Shown: positions 1-8,740, counted from the stretch's first letter. The stretch: DNA of 64,000 nucleotides from Xenophilus sp. E41 (GCF_003671765.1 NZ_QPIB01000043.1:310001-374000); one strand, 5' to 3'. The notes: generated from the letters alone by a model not told the origin. Program-made: numbers and translations.

Positions 1-309
1 GCCGTGAAGGTGGCGCAGGACGTGCTCGCGAAGTTCGTCGCCGACGGCCCGACCGAGGCCGAACTCAAGGCCGCCAAGGACAACCTCATCGGCGGCTTCC
101 CGCTGCTCATGGACAGCAACCGCAAGCTGCTGGGCAACGTCGCCAACATCGCCTGGAACGACCTGCCGCTGGATTACCTCGACACCTGGACGGCGAAGAT
201 GAATGCGGTGACCGTGGCCGACATCAAGGCCGCTTTTGCGCGCACGCTGCAGCCGCAGAAGATGGTGACGGTGGTGGTGGGCGGCGCCGAGCCATCCGCC
301 AAAAAGTAG
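1..309 (+). CDS. M16 family metallopeptidase, C-terminal end (partial)
   Basis: The frame is open from the first base, so the gene begins upstream of the window; 102 residues remain. The segment has the features of the last domain of pitrilysin/insulinase-type (M16) peptidases: a GPTEAELKAAKDNLIGGF helix, the middle stretch NVANIAWNDLPLDYLDTW, and the closing pattern VTVADIKAAFARTLQPQKMVTVVVG. The zinc-binding HxxEH motif would lie in the N-terminal half, outside the window; in paired-gene M16 proteins the C-terminal partner can lack it, so activity cannot be judged here. It converges on argP with about 100 bases between, which include a strong GCCCGCC/GGCGGGC hairpin near 354-370. Confidence 0.8.
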   Translation, partial: AVKVAQDVLAKFVADGPTEAELKAAKDNLIGGFPLLMDSNRKLLGNVANIAWNDLPLDYLDTWTAKMNAVTVADIKAAFARTLQPQKMVTVVVGGAEPSAKK

Positions 310-406
310 GACCTGCTTTCGTCATCCCGCCAAGGGAACCGGGCCACGACGCCCGCCTGGCGGGCGCATCCGGCCATCGATGTCGTGGTGAAGTGGATGG
401 CCTGCT

Positions 407-1303
407 TCAGTGCAACGCTGCCCGTGCCGCCCGCACCACGGCGGCCGTGAGCGCGGCCAGCAGCGTCGACGCGGCGCGCGCATGCTGCCAGTACAGCGGC
501 ACGTCCAGCACCGCGCCCGGCACCAATTCGACGAGGCTGCCCTCGGCCAGGGCCGGCGCGGCCAGTGCGGCCGGATGCAGGCCCCAGCCCATGCCGGCCC
601 GTGCCGCCTCCACGAAGGCGTGCGAGGAGGGCAGCCGGTGCTGCGGCAGCACCACCGCACGGTGGCACACGCGCCGCGCCCAGCGCGCCTGCAGCTGATC
701 TTTATGGTCGAAGAGCAGGCTCGGCGCCTCGGCCAGCGAGCGCGCGCCCACGCCCTGCGCGAAGTGGCGGGCGATGAAGTCCGGGCTGGCGGCCGCCACA
801 TAGCGCATCGCGCCCAGCGGCTGCACGCTGCAGCCCGCGGCCGGCTGGGCCAGCGCCGTCACGGCGGCCAGCACGGCGCCGCTGCGCAGACGCTCGGCGG
901 TGTGGTCCTGGTCGTCGACGGCGATGTCCAGCAGCACCGGCGTCTGCGCCGCGAATGCGGCAACGCCCGGGGTGAACCAAGTCGCGAGGCTGTCGGCGTT
1001 GACGGCCACGGGCAAGGTCGCGCGGGCGGGCGCTGCGCCGTCGGCATCGAGCGCGGGCAGGGCGGCGCCCAGGTCGTGCTCCATGAGCCGCACCTGCTCG
1101 ACGTGCTGGCACAGGCGACGCCCGGCGTCGGTCGCCGTGCAGGGCTGGCCCCGGACCACCAGCGCGCCGCCCATGCGCTCCTCCAGCAACCGCACCCGTT
1201 GCGACACCGCCGAGGGGCTCACGTGCAGCGCGCGGGCTGCGCGCTCGAAGCTCCCCTCGCGGACGACGGCGTGCAGGGCGGCCAGGGCGGCGTAATCGAG
1301 CAT
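407..1303 (-). CDS. argP: LysR-type transcriptional regulator ArgP (IciA)
   Basis: A 298-residue LysR regulator. The N-terminal winged helix (about residues 1-60) includes FERAARALHVSPSAVSQR, followed by the linker and an effector-binding domain. In the ArgP family the protein senses lysine/arginine and activates the divergent argO exporter gene, and exactly that neighbour is found here. I chose the ATG at 1303 (protein start MLDYAALAAL), the usual ArgP N-terminus; a TTG 12 bases upstream is possible but would run into the intergenic palindrome. The function call rests on family resemblance plus the diagnostic argP/argO arrangement. Confidence 0.88.
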   Translation of the reverse strand: MLDYAALAALHAVVREGSFERAARALHVSPSAVSQRVRLLEERMGGALVVRGQPCTATDAGRRLCQHVEQVRLMEHDLGAALPALDADGAAPARATLPVAVNADSLATWFTPGVAAFAAQTPVLLDIAVDDQDHTAERLRSGAVLAAVTALAQPAAGCSVQPLGAMRYVAAASPDFIARHFAQGVGARSLAEAPSLLFDHKDQLQARWARRVCHRAVVLPQHRLPSSHAFVEAARAGMGWGLHPAALAAPALAEGSLVELVPGAVLDVPLYWQHARAASTLLAALTAAVVRAARAALH

Positions 1304-1304
1304 G

Positions 1305-1352
1305 GATGAAGCCAAACTGAATCGAGTAAAGGAAATTCAGTTTGTCTTCATC
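1305..1352. promoter_or_regulatory. Long inverted repeat between argP and argO (operator candidate)
   Basis: Left arm GATGAAGCCAAACTGAAT (1305-1322) and right arm ATTCAGTTTGTCTTCATC (1335-1352) are reverse complements at 17 of 18 positions, separated by 12 bases. The element fills most of the 76-base gap between the divergent starts at 1303 and 1380 and begins one base from the argP start codon. LysR regulators bind dyad sites in such gaps, so this is probably the shared ArgP operator; arms this long are more than the usual T-N11-A box. Confidence 0.6.
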
Positions 1353-1379
1353 GCGTGCCGGCGGCAAGCTCGGCCCCCG

Positions 1380-2009
1380 ATGACTGCTGCTTCCTTTCTT
1401 CTCGCCTTCGGCCAGGGCCTGCTGTTGAGCCTGGGCCTCATCGTCGCCATCGGCGCGCAGAACGCATTCGTGCTGCGCCAGGGCCTGCGGCGCGAGCATG
1501 TGGGCGAGGTCGTGATGTTCTGTGCGCTGGCCGATGCCGTGCTGGTGGCCGCGGGCGTGGCCGGCATGGCGCAGCTCCTGGCTGGGCGGCCGGACCTGGC
1601 GCGCGCGCTCGCCATGGCGGGCGCAGCCTTCCTCGCCGGCTATGGCCTGCGCGCCCTCTGGCGCAGCCGGCGCGGCGACGCGCTGCGTGCCGAGGCGGAC
1701 CGCCCGGCCTTGCCGCGCGGCGCGGTGCTGGCACAGGCCGCCGCCTTCACGCTGCTGAACCCGCACGTCTACCTCGACACCGTGCTGCTGGTCGGCAGCA
1801 TCGGCGCGCAGCATGCGCCGCTGCAGCGCCTCGCCTTCGTCGCGGGTGCTGCGCTGGCGAGTGCCGGCTGGTTCGTGGCGCTGGGCTACGGCGCGCGCCT
1901 GCTGGCGCCGCTCTTCGAACGGCCCCGGGCCTGGCAGGTGCTCGACGCCGGCATCGGGCTCACGATGCTGGCGCTGGCGGCGGGGCTGCTGACGCGCGCG
2001 CTCGCTTAA
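1380..2009 (+). CDS. argO: LysE/ArgO family amino-acid exporter
   Basis: A 209-residue inner-membrane protein of the LysE superfamily, which exports arginine/lysine or related amino acids. The N-terminus has the family signature LLLSLGLIVAIGAQNAFVLRQGLRR; further hydrophobic segments fit the usual six-helix layout, ending with LTMLALAAGLLTRALA. I chose ATG 1380 (MTAASFLLAFGQG) over an upstream ATG at 1302 because the extra 26 residues are polar, would be unusual for the family, and would be encoded by the intergenic palindrome. It is divergent from argP, which by precedent activates it. Confidence 0.85.
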   Translation: MTAASFLLAFGQGLLLSLGLIVAIGAQNAFVLRQGLRREHVGEVVMFCALADAVLVAAGVAGMAQLLAGRPDLARALAMAGAAFLAGYGLRALWRSRRGDALRAEADRPALPRGAVLAQAAAFTLLNPHVYLDTVLLVGSIGAQHAPLQRLAFVAGAALASAGWFVALGYGARLLAPLFERPRAWQVLDAGIGLTMLALAAGLLTRALA

Positions 2010-2018
2010 GCTCGCCGC

Positions 2019-2642
2019 ATGCCCCGTTCTTCTCCCAAGCCTGCCGTCAAGAGCGCCCGCCCGCACGAGGTCCGCATCATCGGCGGCCAGTGGCGCCGCA
2101 CCCGCCTGGCCGTCGCCGACAGGCCCGGCCTGCGCCCCACGCCCGACCGTGTGCGCGAGACGCTGTTCAACTGGCTCGCCAGCCTGGCCGGCGCCACGGG
2201 CGGCGAGCTGCCCGGCTGGCATTGCATCGACGTCTTCGCCGGCACCGGCGCGCTGGGCTTCGAGGCCGCGTCGCGCGGCGCCGCCGTGGCCCTGCTGTGC
2301 GAGCAGGACGCAGCCCTCGTCGCGCAGATGAAGGCGACGCGCGAGAAGCTGCAGGCCGAGGCCGTGCGTGTCGAGCGCGGCGATGGCGTGGCCCAGCTCG
2401 AGCGCGCGCCTGCCGGGCAGTGGCATGCCGTCTTCATCGATCCGCCCTTCGACCAGGCCGCGCTGTACGAGCGCAGCCTGCGTGCCGTGGCGCGCGTGCT
2501 GCGGCCCGGCGGCGTGGTGTACCTGGAAGCTGCGCGCGCCTGGAGCGACGAGGAGCTCGCCCCCTTCGGCCTGTCGGTCTACCGGCACCTCAAGGCCGGC
2601 GTGGTGCATGCGCACCTGCTGCGCGCGGCCGGCAGCGCCTGA
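2019..2642 (+). CDS. rsmD: 16S rRNA (guanine(966)-N2)-methyltransferase RsmD
   Basis: A 207-residue SAM-dependent methyltransferase that modifies G966 of 16S rRNA in the small ribosomal subunit. Family marks are the N-terminal [13 protein letters not shown] and [15 protein letters not shown], the SAM-binding loop [13 protein letters not shown] and the catalytic-type DPPF motif (FIDPPFDQA). Length is typical. It starts 9 bases after argO and precedes coaD, the common rsmD-coaD order in proteobacteria. Confidence 0.93.
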   Translation: MPRSSPKPAVKSARPHEVRIIGGQWRRTRLAVADRPGLRPTPDRVRETLFNWLASLAGATGGELPGWHCIDVFAGTGALGFEAASRGAAVALLCEQDAALVAQMKATREKLQAEAVRVERGDGVAQLERAPAGQWHAVFIDPPFDQAALYERSLRAVARVLRPGGVVYLEAARAWSDEELAPFGLSVYRHLKAGVVHAHLLRAAGSA

Positions 2643-2742
2643 GATCGCTGGAGAACCCGCGCGACAGCGCGGCATGTTGCGCCGCAAGGTGGCGTACATA
2701 ATGCGCCCGAACGACGAACCCGGTCCCCAGCAGGAGGAACTC

Positions 2743-3246
2743 ATGACATCCAACGTGATCGCGGTCTATCCCGGCACCTTCGATCCCATGACGCTCGGTC
2801 ACGAGGACGTGGTGCGGCGCGCGACGCAGCTGTTCTCCAAGGTGATCGTGGCGGTGGCCGCCGGCCACCACAAGAAGGCGCTGTTCACGCTGCAGGAGCG
2901 CATCGACATGGCCCGCGAGGTCGCGCGGCCCTACGGCGAGACGGTCACCGTCGAGAGTTTCTCCGGCCTGCTGCGCGACTTCGTGGTCGCGCGTGGCGGC
3001 AAGGCCATGGTGCGCGGGCTGCGGGCCGTGACCGACTTCGACTACGAGTTCCAGCTGGCCGGCATGAACCGCACGCTCATGCCCGAGGTCGAGACGGTGT
3101 TCCTCACGCCCCAGGACAAGTACCAGTTCATCTCCAGCACCTTCGTGCGCGAGATCGCCGTGCTCGGCGGCGAGGTCGGCAAGTTCGTCTCGCCGCACGT
3201 GGAGCAGCGGCTCGCGGCCAAGGTGCGCAGCCTCGGGCGGGAGTGA
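2743..3246 (+). CDS. coaD: Pantetheine-phosphate adenylyltransferase (PPAT, CoaD)
   Basis: A 167-residue nucleotidyltransferase that makes dephospho-CoA from phosphopantetheine and ATP, the penultimate step of CoA synthesis. Visible motifs are the N-terminal [16 protein letters not shown] with the TxGH nucleotide-binding element and the C-terminal ISSTFVRE. An AGGAGGA ribosome site at 2732-2738 fixes the ATG at 2743. The stop overlaps the GTG start of pxpB by 4 bases, so the two are probably translationally coupled. Confidence 0.95.
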   Translation: MTSNVIAVYPGTFDPMTLGHEDVVRRATQLFSKVIVAVAAGHHKKALFTLQERIDMAREVARPYGETVTVESFSGLLRDFVVARGGKAMVRGLRAVTDFDYEFQLAGMNRTLMPEVETVFLTPQDKYQFISSTFVREIAVLGGEVGKFVSPHVEQRLAAKVRSLGRE

Positions 3247-3923
3247 GCTTGGCCGACCGAGCGGCCGGCCCCGCGCCACGCGTGCACGCTTTGGGCGACG
3301 CAGCGCTCCTGGTCGAACTGCCACCGCCCGCCACGCTCGCTGTCCAGCGCAAGGTCTGGGCGCTCGGCCAGGCCGCGCAGGCCTGGCCCGAGGTGGGCGA
3401 GGTGCTGCCGGGCATGAACAACCTCACGCTGCTGTTCGACCCCGAGCGCATCGACGCCGGCGAACTGGAGCTGCGCGTGCTCACCCTCTGGCCTGAACTG
3501 GGTGAGTCCGCCGCGGGGGAGGCCCGCACGGTGCAGATCCCGGTGGCCTACGGCGGCGAGCATGGGCCCGACCTGCACGACGTGGCCCGCCACACCGGCC
3601 TGCCGGCCGACGAGGTGGTGCGCCGCCACGCCGCGGGCGACTACGTGGTGTACCTGCTGGGCTTCCTGCCCGGCTTCGCGTTCATGGGTGGCCTCGCGCC
3701 CGAACTGGCCACGCCGCGCCGCAGCGAGCCGCGCACGGCGGTGCCGGCGCGGTCCGTGGGCATCGGCGGTGCGCAGACCGGCATCTACCCGCTGGTGTCG
3801 CCCGGCGGCTGGCAGCTCATCGGCCGCACGCCGCTGGCGCTGTTCGACCCGCAGGCGGCCGATCCCACCCTGCTGCGTCCGGGCGACCGCGTGCGCTTCG
3901 TCGTGGAGAGCGTCGAGTTGTGA
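3243..3923 (+). CDS. pxpB: 5-oxoprolinase subunit PxpB (KipI-like)
   Basis: A 226-residue protein of the allophanate-hydrolase subunit 1 / KipI family, one of three subunits of the ATP-dependent pyroglutamate hydrolase PxpABC, which turns 5-oxoproline into glutamate. Family marks are [12 protein letters not shown] at the N-terminus, [14 protein letters not shown], and [15 protein letters not shown] in the second half. The GTG start overlaps the coaD stop (GTGA), and its own stop overlaps pxpC in the same way. pxpC and pxpA follow, completing the set. Confidence 0.9.
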   Translation: MSLADRAAGPAPRVHALGDAALLVELPPPATLAVQRKVWALGQAAQAWPEVGEVLPGMNNLTLLFDPERIDAGELELRVLTLWPELGESAAGEARTVQIPVAYGGEHGPDLHDVARHTGLPADEVVRRHAAGDYVVYLLGFLPGFAFMGGLAPELATPRRSEPRTAVPARSVGIGGAQTGIYPLVSPGGWQLIGRTPLALFDPQAADPTLLRPGDRVRFVVESVEL

Positions 3924-4954
3924 GCGGCACCCTCGTCGTTCACAGGCCGGGCATGCTCGCCTCGGTCCAGGACCTGGGCCGCGAAGGCCTGCGCCAGCTC
4001 GGCATCTGCCCCGGCGGCGCGCTCGACACGCTGGCGCTGCGCCTGGCCAACCGCCTCGTCGGCAACCCCGAGGGTGCGGCCGGCCTCGAGCTGACGATGG
4101 GCAATGCCGAATTGCGCTTCGAGTCCGACACCCGCATCGCCTACCTCGGCAGCGACTTCGACGCGCGGCTGGACGAGCAGCCGCTGCACCCCGGCTGGAG
4201 CGTGCCCGTGCGCGCCGGCCAGCGGCTGCGCTTCGGCGGCGCCAACCGCGTGGCGGCTTCGGCCGGCCTGCGCAGCTGGCTGGCGGTGGCCGGCGGCATC
4301 GACGTGACGCCCATGATGGGCTCGCGCAGTACCGACCTCAAGGCCGGCTTCGGCGGGCACGAGGGGCGTGCGCTGAAGAAGGGCGACCGGCTGCCCCTCG
4401 GCGCGTCGGGCCTGACCGAGGCGCAGCGGGCGCGTCGCGCCTTCGGCGTGCGCGGACCCGATCCGTGGCGCGACGAGGGCGCCGACGCGCCTGTGGCGCC
4501 GGCCGGCGACGACGGTGCCACCGTGCTGCGCGTCATGGCCGGGCCCGAAGCCCATCAGTTCACCGCCGCATCGCGCGCCGCCTTCCACGCCGCCGCCTGG
4601 CGCATCACGCCGCAGAGCAACCGCATGGGCAGCCGCCTCGAGGGCCCGGCGCTGCAGCGCGAGGCGGCGGGCGACATGCTCTCGGCCGGCGTCGTGCCCG
4701 GCACCGTGCAGGTCCCGCCTTCGGGCCAGCCCATCATCCTCATGGGCGACGCACAGACCACGGGCGGCTACCCGCGCATCGCCGTGGTGATCCGCGCCGA
4801 CCTGTGGAAGCTCGCGCAGGCGCCGCTGGGCGGGCTGCTGCGCCTGATCGGGGTCGACGCCCCCGCCGCACTGGCCGCCTGGCAGGCGCAGAAGCGCTAT
4901 CTCGCGTCGGTGGAGCAGGGGCTGGCGGCCATGGGGTGGCCGTCGCAGAATTGA
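3920..4954 (+). CDS. pxpC: 5-oxoprolinase subunit PxpC (KipA-like)
   Basis: A 344-residue protein of the allophanate-hydrolase subunit 2 / KipA (biotin-dependent carboxyltransferase-like) family. It shows the expected opening GMLASVQDLGREGLRQLG, the internal SWLAVAGGIDVTPMMGSRSTD and the C-terminal SGQPIILMGDAQTTGGYPR. It forms the PxpBC complex with the product of the preceding gene. The start is a GTG in a 4-base overlap with pxpB. A palindromic repeat, not a terminator with a T-run, separates it from pxpA. Confidence 0.9.
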   Translation: MSGTLVVHRPGMLASVQDLGREGLRQLGICPGGALDTLALRLANRLVGNPEGAAGLELTMGNAELRFESDTRIAYLGSDFDARLDEQPLHPGWSVPVRAGQRLRFGGANRVAASAGLRSWLAVAGGIDVTPMMGSRSTDLKAGFGGHEGRALKKGDRLPLGASGLTEAQRARRAFGVRGPDPWRDEGADAPVAPAGDDGATVLRVMAGPEAHQFTAASRAAFHAAAWRITPQSNRMGSRLEGPALQREAAGDMLSAGVVPGTVQVPPSGQPIILMGDAQTTGGYPRIAVVIRADLWKLAQAPLGGLLRLIGVDAPAALAAWQAQKRYLASVEQGLAAMGWPSQN

Positions 4955-4966
4955 TCGCCTGACAAG

Positions 4967-5093
4967 CGGACAGCCGAACGCAGAGGGCGCGAAGGATTCG
5001 CAGAGGCCGCAGAAAAAGGCCGAACTTCTTCTTTTCAGCGGTTTTCTCTGCGCGCTTTGCGCAACCTCTGCGCCCTCTGCGTTCGGCTGTCCG
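4967..5093. repeat. Family A interspersed palindrome, copy 1
   Basis: The outer 21 bases (4967-4987, CGGACAGCCGAACGCAGAGGG) are a perfect reverse complement of 5073-5093. Inner parts are imperfect and contain short units such as GCGCGAAGG. Total length 127 bp, filling the pxpC-pxpA gap. Three relatives with the same outer ends lie near 24.5, 25.7 and 26.7 kb; this copy has CGCAGAG where those have CGCGAAG. Transcribed, it would fold into one long hairpin. Confidence 0.9.
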
Positions 5094-5122
5094 GTCCCGT
5101 TTTTCTCACCCTGAATAACCCC

Positions 5123-5863
5123 ATGCAAATCGACCTCAACGCCGATCTCGGCGAAGGCGCCGGCAACGACGAGGCGCTGCTCGCGCTCGTGAGCTCGGCC
5201 AACATCGCCTGCGGCTGGCACGCCGGTGACGCGAAGACCATGCGCCAGTGCGTGCGCTGGGCCATCGACAACGGCGTGGCCATCGGCGCGCACCCGAGCT
5301 TCCCCGACCGTGAGAACTTCGGCCGCAGCGCCATGCAGCTGCCGCCGGACGAAATCGTCGCCAACATGCTCTACCAGATCGGCGCACTGGCCGCGATCGT
5401 GAAGGCCGAGGGCGGCACGCTGGTCCACGTCAAGCCGCACGGCATGCTCTACAACCAGGCCGTGAAGGAGCCCGAGCTGGCCGCGGCCCTGTGCGAGGCG
5501 GTGCGCAAGTTCGACCCCTCGCTCAAGTTCTTCGGCCTGGCCGGCAGCGGCATGATCGAGGCCGCGCGCCGCGCCGGCCTGACGCCGGTGGAAGAGGTCT
5601 TCGCCGACCGCGGCTACATGCCCGACGGCAGCCTGGTGCCGCGCAGCCAGCCTGGCGCGCTGATCGAGGACGAGGAGGCCTCGCTGGCGCAGACGCTGTC
5701 GCTGGTGCGCGACCACCAGGTGACGGCGATCGACGGCAGCACGGTGGCGGTGAACGCGCAGAGCGTGTGCCTGCACGGCGACGGCGCACATGCGCTCGCC
5801 TTTGCGAAACGCATCCGCGAGCGGCTCACGGCCGAGGGCATCGCGATCACGCCGCTGGCCTGA
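5123..5863 (+). CDS. pxpA: 5-oxoprolinase subunit PxpA (LamB/YcsF family)
   Basis: A 246-residue LamB/YcsF protein, the catalytic partner of PxpBC in ATP-dependent cleavage of pyroglutamate. Characteristic stretches are the start [50 protein letters not shown] and [15 protein letters not shown]. The ATG at 5123 gives exactly the conserved N-terminus; the 22 extra codons possible upstream would be encoded by the palindromic repeat. It probably shares a transcript with pxpBC. Confidence 0.93.
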   Translation: MQIDLNADLGEGAGNDEALLALVSSANIACGWHAGDAKTMRQCVRWAIDNGVAIGAHPSFPDRENFGRSAMQLPPDEIVANMLYQIGALAAIVKAEGGTLVHVKPHGMLYNQAVKEPELAAALCEAVRKFDPSLKFFGLAGSGMIEAARRAGLTPVEEVFADRGYMPDGSLVPRSQPGALIEDEEASLAQTLSLVRDHQVTAIDGSTVAVNAQSVCLHGDGAHALAFAKRIRERLTAEGIAITPLA

Positions 5864-5991
5864 GCGCGCCGCGCGCTGTCGGCCGCCCCGGCCGGTGCAC
5901 GCCGACCCCGTCGATGTGACGGATGCCCTTGCCTCCCTGACCGGTCGCTCTTACAAGCGGGCGATCAAAAAGAAGTTCAGGGAGTTAACTC

Positions 5992-6216
5992 ATGGAACTG
6001 CGCGACATCGCAGTGACCGTACGCGAGCTGGCGCACGGCGGGTTCGGCTGGGTGCTGTTCGAAGGCACCGGCGAGGACGGCAGCTTCGCCTCCTACGCCC
6101 GCCTGCAGGCGTCCGAACGACCGTACGACAGTTACTGGACGGCGCTGGCCGCGGGCATCGGGGCGCTGCGTAGCCTCGGCACGCCGGAGCGGGGTCCGCG
6201 CCGACGGCTGGATTGA
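5992..6216 (+). CDS. Small hypothetical protein (74 aa)
   Basis: A short frame starting MELRDIAVTVRELAHGGFGW, with an AGGGAG-like ribosome site just upstream and G/C-rich third positions. The pattern (short beta segments, GWVLFEGTGEDGSF, then YARLQASERPYDSYWTALAAGIGAL) resembles small conserved proteins of this family, but I cannot name a domain. No signal peptide or membrane segment. It stands alone between pxpA and a family B repeat. Confidence 0.55.
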   Translation: MELRDIAVTVRELAHGGFGWVLFEGTGEDGSFASYARLQASERPYDSYWTALAAGIGALRSLGTPERGPRRRLD

Positions 6217-6228
6217 AATCCGGAAGAG

Positions 6229-6283
6229 AAAAGGGCTGCAGCGCCGACCGTACGGGCGCCGTTTGCTATTGATTCGATAGCAG
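6229..6283. repeat. Family B interspersed repeat, copy overlapping a gene end
   Basis: GGGCTGCAGCGCC followed by the core GCTATTGATTCGATAGC (6265-6281), a short dyad GCTAT-N7-ATAGC. The right part lies inside the minus-strand hydrolase gene, and its stop codon (6266-6268) and last codons come from the repeat core. Other copies are listed separately. Confidence 0.6.
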
Positions 6284-6976
6284 ACGGCACAGCCAGTCGC
6301 CGAGAAAGGCGTTGACGGTGCCTGGCTTCTCCATCGTGAGCATGTGGCCGCAGGCCGGGACCCAGTGCAGCTCGGCCTGCGGCAGCAGCGCGGCGATCTC
6401 GCGCGAGGCGGCGGGCGGCGTCAGGCGGTCGCTGTCGCCGCACATCACCAGCACCGGGCAGCGCAGCCGGCCCAGGTGCTGGCGTGCATCGGGACGCTGC
6501 ATCAGCGCGCGGTTCTGGCGGATCAGCTGCGCCGCGCCGGCGTCCAGGATGATGTCCAGGTAGCGCTGCGTCAGCGCCCGGTCGGCCGCCTGCGCCGGAT
6601 GGAAGGCGAAGACGATGTTGGGCTCGATCACGTCGCGCACGTCGCCCTGTTCGAAGAGCTCGATGGCCGAGGCACGCAGCTCGTAGGTCTCGGGCGTCTC
6701 GGGCGCGGCATTCGTGCCCAGCAGCGCCAGCCCGGCGACGCGTTCCGGCGCCTGGCGGGCTGCCTCCATGGCCACCATCCCGCCCATCGAGGCGCCGCAC
6801 AGCACCAGCGGGCCGGCCGTCTCGGCGAGCACGGCGGCGGCCATGGTCTCGATGCTGGCGTGCCGCATGTGGGCGTCGCTCACGAGCGGATCGAGGGCGG
6901 GCGGGACGATCGGCAACTGGGCTTCCCAGAGGCGGGCATCGCAGGCCAGGCCGGGGAGAAAGACGAGGCGGGGCAT
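6266..6976 (-). CDS. Alpha/beta hydrolase
   Basis: A 236-residue alpha/beta-hydrolase. It opens MPRLVFLPGLACDARLW (oxyanion-hole region), carries the nucleophile elbow GASMGG near residue 64, and has the distal His in CGHMLTMEKP near the end. A general esterase/peptidase-like activity is likely, but the substrate cannot be read from the sequence. The last residues LLSNQ and the stop are encoded by a family B repeat, so the C-terminus may have been replaced when the repeat arrived. Divergent from the phosphatase gene at 7089. Confidence 0.82.
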   Translation of the reverse strand: MPRLVFLPGLACDARLWEAQLPIVPPALDPLVSDAHMRHASIETMAAAVLAETAGPLVLCGASMGGMVAMEAARQAPERVAGLALLGTNAAPETPETYELRASAIELFEQGDVRDVIEPNIVFAFHPAQAADRALTQRYLDIILDAGAAQLIRQNRALMQRPDARQHLGRLRCPVLVMCGDSDRLTPPAASREIAALLPQAELHWVPACGHMLTMEKPGTVNAFLGDWLCRLLSNQ

Positions 6977-7088
6977 GGCGGCATTCTGGCATCCGCCGGC
7001 GCCACGGCGCGACCCTGGGAGGCGCGAATCGCCCGAGCTTGCGCGGCGTCATCCAGGCCGCACGTGCGTGTGGACAATGGCGGGGTCC

Positions 7089-7757
7089 ATGCCCACCGAC
7101 CTGATCCTCATCCGCCACGGCGAGACCGACTGGAACCGCGAGCTGCGCTTCCAGGGCCACATCGACGTCCCCCTCAACGACACCGGCCACGAGCAGGCGC
7201 GCCGCCTGGGCCTGCGCCTGAAAGGCGAGCGCGTGGCGCACATCGTGTGCAGCGACCTGCTGCGCACCCAGCAGACCACGGCGCCGGCCGCGCAGCAGCT
7301 CGGCCTGCCGGTGCAGACCACCGTCACGCTGCGCGAGCAGAACTTCGGCATCGGCGAAGGGCTGCGCGGCGACGAGATCCAGGCCCGGCATCCGCGCGCC
7401 TGGGAAGACTGGCTGCTGTTCCAGGCCGACCGCGGGCTGCCCGGCGGCGAGACCACGCGCCAGTTCCATGCGCGCGCCATCGCGGCCCTGGGCAGCATCG
7501 CGGCCCAGCATCGGGGCGGGACGGTGCTGGTGGTGACGCACGGCGGCGTGCTCGACATGGTGTGGCGCACGGTGCGTGGCCTGGGGCTGGACGGCCCGCG
7601 CCAGAGCGACATCCCCAATGCCGGCATCAGCCGCGTGCGCCTGGCCGACCCCGCGCAGCCGGAAGCCATCGAAATCCTCGAATGGGCCGACACGGCGCAC
7701 CTCGTGGGCCTGGGCCCGCAGCCGACCTACGACCAGAAACGGCACCTCAAGGATTGA
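7089..7757 (+). CDS. Histidine phosphatase family protein (phosphoglycerate mutase-like)
   Basis: A 222-residue member of the histidine phosphatase (GpmB/CobC-like) superfamily. The phosphohistidine motif LIRHGETDWN is at the N-terminus and the second catalytic His is in VVTHGGVLDMVW. Sequences between (FQGHIDVPLNDTGHEQARRLG, CSDLLRTQQT) follow the family. The substrate is unknown; such proteins are often labelled phosphoglycerate mutase but act on various phosphate esters. An in-frame ATG 12 bases upstream (7077) is an alternative start. Confidence 0.88.
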   Translation: MPTDLILIRHGETDWNRELRFQGHIDVPLNDTGHEQARRLGLRLKGERVAHIVCSDLLRTQQTTAPAAQQLGLPVQTTVTLREQNFGIGEGLRGDEIQARHPRAWEDWLLFQADRGLPGGETTRQFHARAIAALGSIAAQHRGGTVLVVTHGGVLDMVWRTVRGLGLDGPRQSDIPNAGISRVRLADPAQPEAIEILEWADTAHLVGLGPQPTYDQKRHLKD

Positions 7758-7776
7758 GCGCGCGAAGGCGCCGGAT

Positions 7777-8004
7777 TCACACCCCGAGCGCCTGCGCCGC
7801 GTCCTCGCACCAGAAATGCGCCGCGGCGTAGAAGCCCTCCCACACGCAGCCATTGCAGCCGCGGCCGCAGCAGGTCGTCGGTTCGGGCGGGGGCGCGCGC
7901 AGCGTCACGCCCTGTGCCTCTGCCCGTGCCTGCCAGGCGGCGAAGCAGGCGCGCGTGTACGCCAGGTCGCCGGTGCGCGGCGAGGGTGGCGGCGCGTCGC
8001 TCAT
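7777..8004 (-). CDS. Oxidoreductase-like small Cys-rich protein
   Basis: A 75-residue protein with the motif CCGRGCNGCVWEGFYAAAHFWCEDA. It matches the short bacterial oxidoreductase-like family (PF09791-type), named from plant relatives and of unknown biochemistry. Five closely set Cys suggest metal or Fe-S binding, which is inference. The ATG overlaps the stop of the upstream esterase gene by 4 bases, so the two are a translational unit. Confidence 0.75.
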   Translation of the reverse strand: MSDAPPPSPRTGDLAYTRACFAAWQARAEAQGVTLRAPPPEPTTCCGRGCNGCVWEGFYAAAHFWCEDAAQALGV

Positions 8005-8633
8005 CGCCAGCCCGCGGCGCGCAGCTGATCGGCGATCTGCTGGGCGATGCGCGCGTAGCCCTGGGCGTTGGCGTGGATGCGGTCGGAGCGCAGCGCCGCA
8101 TCCGACAGCACGTCCGCGTAGACGCCGGGTATCAGCAGCGCCTCGCCGGTGCGCGCGAGCTCGGCATAGAAGGGAGCGTCGCTCAACGCGCCCACCGCGG
8201 CCCGCATGGCGTCGGGCGCCGGCGTGGCGATCAGCGCCACGTGCGGCGTGTGGGCGCGGGCCTGCGCGAGCAGTTCGGCGATGTGGCGCCGCGTGGTGTC
8301 GGCCGGCACGCCGCGCAGCATGTCGTTGCCGCCGATGCCCACCAGGATCGCGTCGAAGCGCTGCGTCGCCAGCAGCGGCGCGAGGCGCGCCAGCGCGCCT
8401 TCGGCGGTGTCGCCGTTCACGCCCTCGTTCACCACCTGCCAGCCGGTGAGCGACGCCAGCTGCACGGGCCAGGCGGCCTCGGGCGGCGCGCCGTAGCCGA
8501 AGGTCAGGCTGTCGCCCAGCGCCAGCACCGTGGCGCTGGCCGGCAGCATCGCGGCCTTGGACGCCTTGCGCTGGCATCCGGAAAGGGCCCAGGGTGCGGC
8601 GGCGAGCAGGGTGAGGAGACGGCGGCGTTGCAT
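8001..8633 (-). CDS. SGNH/GDSL arylesterase (TesA-like), lipoprotein
   Basis: A 210-residue GDSL hydrolase with block I LALGDSLTFGY, block III VGIGGNDML and block V DRIHANAQGY with catalytic Asp-His. The N-terminus MQRRRLLTLLAAAPWALSGC is a signal with a lipobox (LSGC), so it is probably an envelope-anchored esterase/thioesterase of the TesA type. I chose the ATG at 8633; 15 further upstream codons are possible but would displace the signal peptide. It overlaps the next gene by 4 bases. Confidence 0.85.
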   Translation of the reverse strand: MQRRRLLTLLAAAPWALSGCQRKASKAAMLPASATVLALGDSLTFGYGAPPEAAWPVQLASLTGWQVVNEGVNGDTAEGALARLAPLLATQRFDAILVGIGGNDMLRGVPADTTRRHIAELLAQARAHTPHVALIATPAPDAMRAAVGALSDAPFYAELARTGEALLIPGVYADVLSDAALRSDRIHANAQGYARIAQQIADQLRAAGWR

Positions 8634-8677
8634 GACGCGGGGCAGTGTAGAGACCGGCCAACAACCCCACGGTTTCA

Positions 8678-8740
8678 AGCCGAATCGGGCTGCAGCGACC
8701 GTCCCGCCTGGGCAGACAGCTATCGATCCTGTAGCAATCC
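8678..8740. repeat. Family B interspersed repeat, intergenic copy
   Basis: Carries GCCGAATCGGGCTGCAGCG, then GTCCCGCCTGGGCAGACAGCTATCG (split here: GTCCCGCCTGG, GCAGACAGCTAT) and ends near CCTGTAGCA. It closely resembles the copy at 38907-38966 in order and spacing. It lies between the esterase start and the 3' end of the GntR regulator gene. Confidence 0.7.

Noticed and set aside
1304-1315. TTG start of argP upstream of the ATG
   Set aside because: It would extend the protein into the palindrome and is not needed for the conserved N-terminus.
702-2753. Very long minus-strand frame across argO and rsmD
   Set aside because: It is antisense to two well-recognised genes, is Arg/Gly/Ala-rich without domains, and arises from high GC content.
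4955-5122. Rho-independent terminator between pxpC and pxpA
   Set aside because: The palindrome is over 120 bp, has no T-run at its end and recurs elsewhere, so it is a repeat rather than a terminator.
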